Of a stretch of 64,000 bases of DNA, positions 60,312 to 64,000 are shown one piece after another. Positions within the stretch are counted from its first letter, which is position 1, and each line of letters begins with the position of its first letter. Below the pieces are notes generated by a model. That model ran no database searches. It worked only from the letters and a program-made list of their open reading frames with translations, and had not been told where the DNA came from. The stretch lies in assembly GCA_907163375.1 (NCBI GenBank), contig CAJQUW010001624.1, forward strand, positions 217,073 through 281,072, given 5' to 3'. Source of the DNA: Prostheceraeus crozeri (taxonomy: Eukaryota > Platyhelminthes > Polycladida > Euryleptidae). The position numbers and the translations under genes are program-made.

Positions 60312-62017
60312 GCTCTATAATTGCAAGATCCACTGTTTCAGGTCAGACGGACCGAGTCATGCTGGACATGAACTTCTCCAGCAAACGTGGGCCAATGCCG
60401 ATACTGCCAGTGAACGTGACAATCAGTGACAACAACTTAATCGGCAACTGGACGTTGATGAAAATGAGAAGGCGGCTACAACAGCGGCATGTCACTTGAC
60501 TTCCACAATTGAATTTGTGATTACCAATTATCGTCCTGCATTCGTACCTTTTGCTGATTATACTGCTACCTACTTTCTCTTTTCATCCGTAAAATTTATC
60601 TTCTTAAAATTCTGACCATCTAGTCGAAAAATAGAAAGCCACCCTATATTTGAGCGCCACGAAGGGGGAAAGGCTGAAAAATAGATCGCCATGGCGGTGA
60701 AATAGAGGTTTACGGTTATTGATTGCTATAGTTCAAAGATAAAATTTGCAATTAATATTTGACAGCCCCAGAATCCATGCATAGACGATAGAACAACTGG
60801 CTCACTTGTACTCAATCTCCTCTCGTTGTCAATTAACTTCAAGCACTCATCGGCAGGCCTGCCATGCCTCATCAATTGCTGGAATCTAAATTAGTGATAA
60901 AAACATCTTTAAAAACATGCTTTAAAGGCGTGGTTAAAAGATGGTTTAAAGCTGTAGTTGCACTTTTGACAATGCAACTGATTGATATTACAAACCTCAT
61001 CTCATTAAATGTGGTAAATTTCTGTCAAGCAGATTAGCAAAATGAAATAACAGAAGTTAAAGAAGCAACTTACCATGGGGAAATTTGTCTCACTGTAGTG
61101 TGAAGACGATTACTTTGTTTATATTAAAGGGTTTCCGAAAGTTAGAATTGCAACATGTAGAAAATAAGCACATTTTAGTGAAATTACAAATACGGAGGAT
61201 GACTGAAAATTTGGTATCTAAATTTAATCCTTTTCTAGAATCTTAGTGTTACGAACTACTTTTTATGCATATAATTAAGTAGTACGATAAAAGCATCATT
61301 TCTTCTTTAAGAGTGCACGATTTTTTGAAGATGAGTCCAACATTCCAATACTTGCAGACCGAAACGAATATTCATGTAGATAATAAAATGACAGCTTCAT
61401 AAACTTCACATTGATCCTTTTCTACGTAACAATAGGTCGAATAAAAATATACGAACCTGCTCTGTTCTGTACTTTCCGTCATGTCTATCTTCTAAATGTC
61501 AAAATTTGCTGCAATGTGATGCAATTTTGCGATGTTTTGAAACTTTTGAATTAAAACAATGCCAAGTAAACTGCAAATGTATACAGGACATGTGCAGAGG
61601 AAGGTTAAGACGGCGACTTATGAGACACAAGGTCTTATTTTCTACAAACTTAGAAGAATTTTATTTATGCTTGGTGCAGTGCATGTGACATTTAGTGTTG
61701 GAATTAATATCTGAAATATTGTGAAGTTCAATTATGATAGCAGCGTAATGTGCTTCATGTTTCAGGTCTCGCCTACTAATTGTTCTGTTGTATACTATTG
61801 TCGCTACTTTTGGATAGCAAATAAATTAAAAACATGTTATTCCAGCATTTTCATTACTTTGCGCAGCTCATGTGAAATGTAAATAATACTTTTCTACGTT
61901 TCTTGAATGAAATTGGATGTAGGCCGACACCGGTAGTAGTTAGTATTGCGGACGCACTGATAGTGGATACGAACATGGATAGGAACATGTTCCGAATTGC
62001 GAATGCGAGTAGTATAT
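60312..62017. other. No recognised gene
   Basis: AT-rich with short frames only. The 60-codon frame at 61506-61688 has several Cys but no recognised pattern. Confidence 0.4.
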
Positions 62018-62083
62018 AGTGTGACATCCGGCGCGACGCTTCGCTTCGCTTTGCTTCACTTCGCTTGCGCCGGATGTCACACT
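62018..62083. repeat. GC-rich perfect hairpin, 17-bp stem
   Basis: AGTGTGACATCCGGCGC (62018-62034) is followed 32 bases later by its exact reverse complement (62067-62083). The loop is made of TTCGC/TTTGC-type tandem repeats. It stands at the start of the repeat-rich block before the two open frames. Confidence 0.9.
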
Positions 62084-62089
62084 TTTGCG

Positions 62090-62400
62090 GGTTTTTTCAA
62101 AATTTTCAAAAAATCAAAATTTCAAAAATTTAGGTAGATTTCAAATTTCACGTGGCCGAAGGCCGAAGGGCGAAAATTTAGGTAGTGACAAATTTTCAAA
62201 AAAAATCAAAATTTCAAATATTTAGGCGGTCTCAAAATATCCCGTAATCGAAAATTTAGGCGGTCTCAAAATATCACGTGGACGAAAATTTAGGCGGTCT
62301 TAAAATATCACGTAATCTAAAAAATATTACGTGGTCGAAAATATCACGTAGCCGAAGGTCGAAAATGTAGGCAGATGAAAATTTAGGTAGCCCAAAAAAT
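62090..62400 (+). repeat. Short diverged tandem repeats (AAAATTTAGG / AAATATCACGT)
   Basis: Units built from GAAAATTTAGGCGGTCT and CAAAATATCACGTGG recur about eight times with changing order and length. GGCCGAAGGCCGAAGG is a short local duplication. Noncoding; it looks like a subterminal or leader region. Confidence 0.8.
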
Positions 62401-62465
62401 ATCACGTTGACCTTATATAGCAGAAGATTGCATTCAAAATATTTATTCAAAATATTCATTTAAAA

Positions 62466-62747
62466 ATGGAAGATGTAAAAACAAAAGAACCATCAGCCCC
62501 TTTATATCCTTCATTATCATATGAAATGGATATTGCAAAACACAAAGATAGAGTACGTTATATGAAAGATAAAGAATCTCAATTATTATTAAGATTACAG
62601 CATTATAAAAAATTAAGAAAGAGATGGACGATAGCTAAGAATGTGACACAAGGCGTTGGAGCATGTTTAACAATTTCTTTAGGCGCTCTCACTATTGTCA
62701 TTTCATCTGGCGTTCTTACAATTCCTGTTGTTGCTACAGCTTTGTGA
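62466..62747 (+). CDS. Unidentified small protein with C-terminal hydrophobic segment
   Basis: A 93-codon ATG frame, 60 bases after the repeat block. The N-terminus is Pro/Tyr-rich (EPSAPLYPSL). A basic, probably helical middle follows (about 23-55: KHKDRVRYMKDKESQLL to KKLRKRW), then an uncharged hydrophobic stretch (about 65-93) that could enter a membrane. PSAP and YPSL are short motifs also found in proteins that recruit ESCRT factors, including viral ones, but motifs this short occur by chance. Small proteins of this layout occur in animal mobile or virus-like elements as I recall. I cannot name the family. It may be incomplete at its C-terminus. Confidence 0.55.
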   Translation: MEDVKTKEPSAPLYPSLSYEMDIAKHKDRVRYMKDKESQLLLRLQHYKKLRKRWTIAKNVTQGVGACLTISLGALTIVISSGVLTIPVVATAL

Positions 62748-62984
62748 TACGATTAGATTTTAGTTGTACGTTAGGCTGTAATCTAACAAGTAATGTGTAC
62801 GTAAGTTGTTTTAATTCTTACCAGCACGTCAGCACAACCGCATGACGTCAAAGCATCTGGCAGCTGTTTTCATTTCTCTCTCTTCTGTCATTGTTCCGTG
62901 TGCGCTAGAAAGCAAAGTTCTCATTTGCAATGTCTTCCGTCAGCAAAATAGAGAGAGAATTTTGTTGCTTCGTGGATCAAGTTT

Positions 62985-63623
62985 GTGCCTCTTATTTCAC
63001 CAGACCATCTTGATTTATTCAAAACGATATCAACACAATTTATTCTTGAATCACTAAGAAAGAAACAGAAGACGAGTGGAAACGAAGAAGATAAAAAGAG
63101 AGAAGTGTTTGAAATAATCCGAGATTCATTCAAGGATGTTGACAGCAGCTATTTACCTGTATTTCTCGAGAAAAAGGATATTATAAGTACATCATCGTGC
63201 ATCTCTTCATTGAATAAACTCATTGGTTTTGAGAAAATTACACATCGGAATCTTCTACGCTGCTATGTTTTACAAGGAGAAGTGCTTCAGCGACTGAAGT
63301 TATTGTCTAATATGAATTATACAAAATTCGTGAAAGAGTTAAATGAGACCCACAAAATAAATTTTTCACGTTCATATGTGACATTACTGATCAAATTATT
63401 CAAATTATCAAAGAGCTATCCAAACTTAGCCAATTCCTCTCTATCAATTTACTTTGTGATGAAGAATTTAGCTCATCTTGAAGATTATATTGATCGTGAA
63501 AAAGAGGAGGAACAGCAAAGAATAGCAGAATCCATATTTGATTCACCCAATGTGCAACAAACTGAACAACAACATGCGCAACATACTGGACTCACGAAGG
63601 AATTAGAAGACTTGCAAACGTGA
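62985..63623 (+). CDS. Unidentified helical, Lys/Glu-rich protein, about 210 codons
   Basis: This is one of the longest open frames in the window. The start is not resolved. The middle (about 90-170) is helical and ends with SRSYVTLLIKLFKLSKSYPN, which faintly resembles helix-turn-helix proteins with a Ser-x-Ser/Thr-x-x-x-LxxL recognition helix. The C-terminus is Glu/Gln-rich and low in complexity. The window's 112-bp tandem array starts directly after the stop. It follows the 62466 frame on the same strand and probably belongs to the same element. No family recognised; DNA binding is a guess. If this is a virus-like fossil, it is incomplete in this window. Confidence 0.55.
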   Translation: MPLISPDHLDLFKTISTQFILESLRKKQKTSGNEEDKKREVFEIIRDSFKDVDSSYLPVFLEKKDIISTSSCISSLNKLIGFEKITHRNLLRCYVLQGEVLQRLKLLSNMNYTKFVKELNETHKINFSRSYVTLLIKLFKLSKSYPNLANSSLSIYFVMKNLAHLEDYIDREKEEEQQRIAESIFDSPNVQQTEQQHAQHTGLTKELEDLQT

Positions 63624-63626
63624 AAT

Positions 63627-64000
63627 TCTACTTCATAAGTAACAAGTAGTAACATTTACTGCAACTTATTTTCGTGGAGACTGAAAAGTGACAATGACAT
63701 TTTCAATTTGGATTTCTGTTTTCATATAAATGTTGGACTCTACTTCATAAGTAACAAGTAGTAACATTTATTGCAACTTATTTGAGTGGAGACTGAAAAG
63801 TGACTTTGACATTTTCAATTTGGATTTCTGTTTTCATCTAAATGTTGGACTCTACTTCATAAGTAACAAGTAGTAACATTTATTGCAACTTATTTGCGTG
63901 GAGACTGAAAAGTGACAATGACATTTTCAATTTGGATTTCTGTTTTCATCTAAATGTTGGACTCTACTTCATAAGTAACAAGTAGCAACATTTATTGCAA
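63627..64000 (+). repeat. Tandem array, 112-bp unit, at least 3.3 copies, open at window end
   Basis: CTTCATAAGTAACAAGTAG recurs at 63631, 63743, 63855 and 63967, exactly 112 bases apart each time. Copies differ at only a few positions. The array starts within about 5 bases of the stop codon of the preceding frame and continues past base 64000, so copy number is unknown. Confidence 0.97.

Overview
This is an AT-rich, intron-bearing, transposon-dense animal nuclear sequence. The only host gene I can assemble with confidence is a three-exon, minus-strand homologue of the bHLH factor Ptf1a (p48; Fer1 in flies), spanning 45503 down to 20111. The predicted 317-residue protein has the family's bHLH plus the two C-terminal tryptophan motifs that bind RBPJ/Su(H). 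The gene and the mix of hAT, piggyBac-like, foldback and MITE DNA elements, LINE fragments and tRNA-derived SINEs suggest an invertebrate bilaterian, probably marine. The species cannot be named from the sequence alone.

Layout. 1-20000: no host gene recognised. It holds a MITE (890-1408), a nested MITE-in-MITE (5336-6124), a SINE/reverse-transcriptase chimera (6380-7066), one hAT terminus (7961), a hAT element with a perfect 8-bp target duplication (9806-11320), a 1.15-kb palindromic foldback element (14681-15828), a decayed LINE (about 16270-17545), and a BED-finger hAT derivative (17799-18497). 20042-20271: last exon and poly(A) signal of the Ptf1a gene. 20272-25733: intron 2, with a second foldback element and a tRNA-SINE. 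25734-25919: exon 2. 25920-44896: a 19-kb intron 1 with further hAT and MITE insertions. 44897-45503: exon 1, then a GC/CpG-richer upstream flank to about 46000. 46000-62000: no host gene; it carries a piggyBac-like TTAA element (54554-55355), MITEs and a nested insertion with a clean target-site duplication (58988-60311).

62018-64000: a different kind of region. A GC-rich hairpin and short diverged repeats lead into two plus-strand open frames, one with a hydrophobic end and one helical and lysine-rich. These are followed directly by a 112-bp tandem array that runs off the window. I could not assign it to a family. It may be the edge of a large mobile or virus-like fossil and is the least explained part of the window.

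How the parts relate. The Ptf1a homologue would act in a trimer with a class I bHLH (E protein/Daughterless) and Su(H)/RBPJ. Everything else looks like mobile-element sediment, several layers deep, and nesting gives relative ages: element E is older than MITE1, which is older than MITE2.
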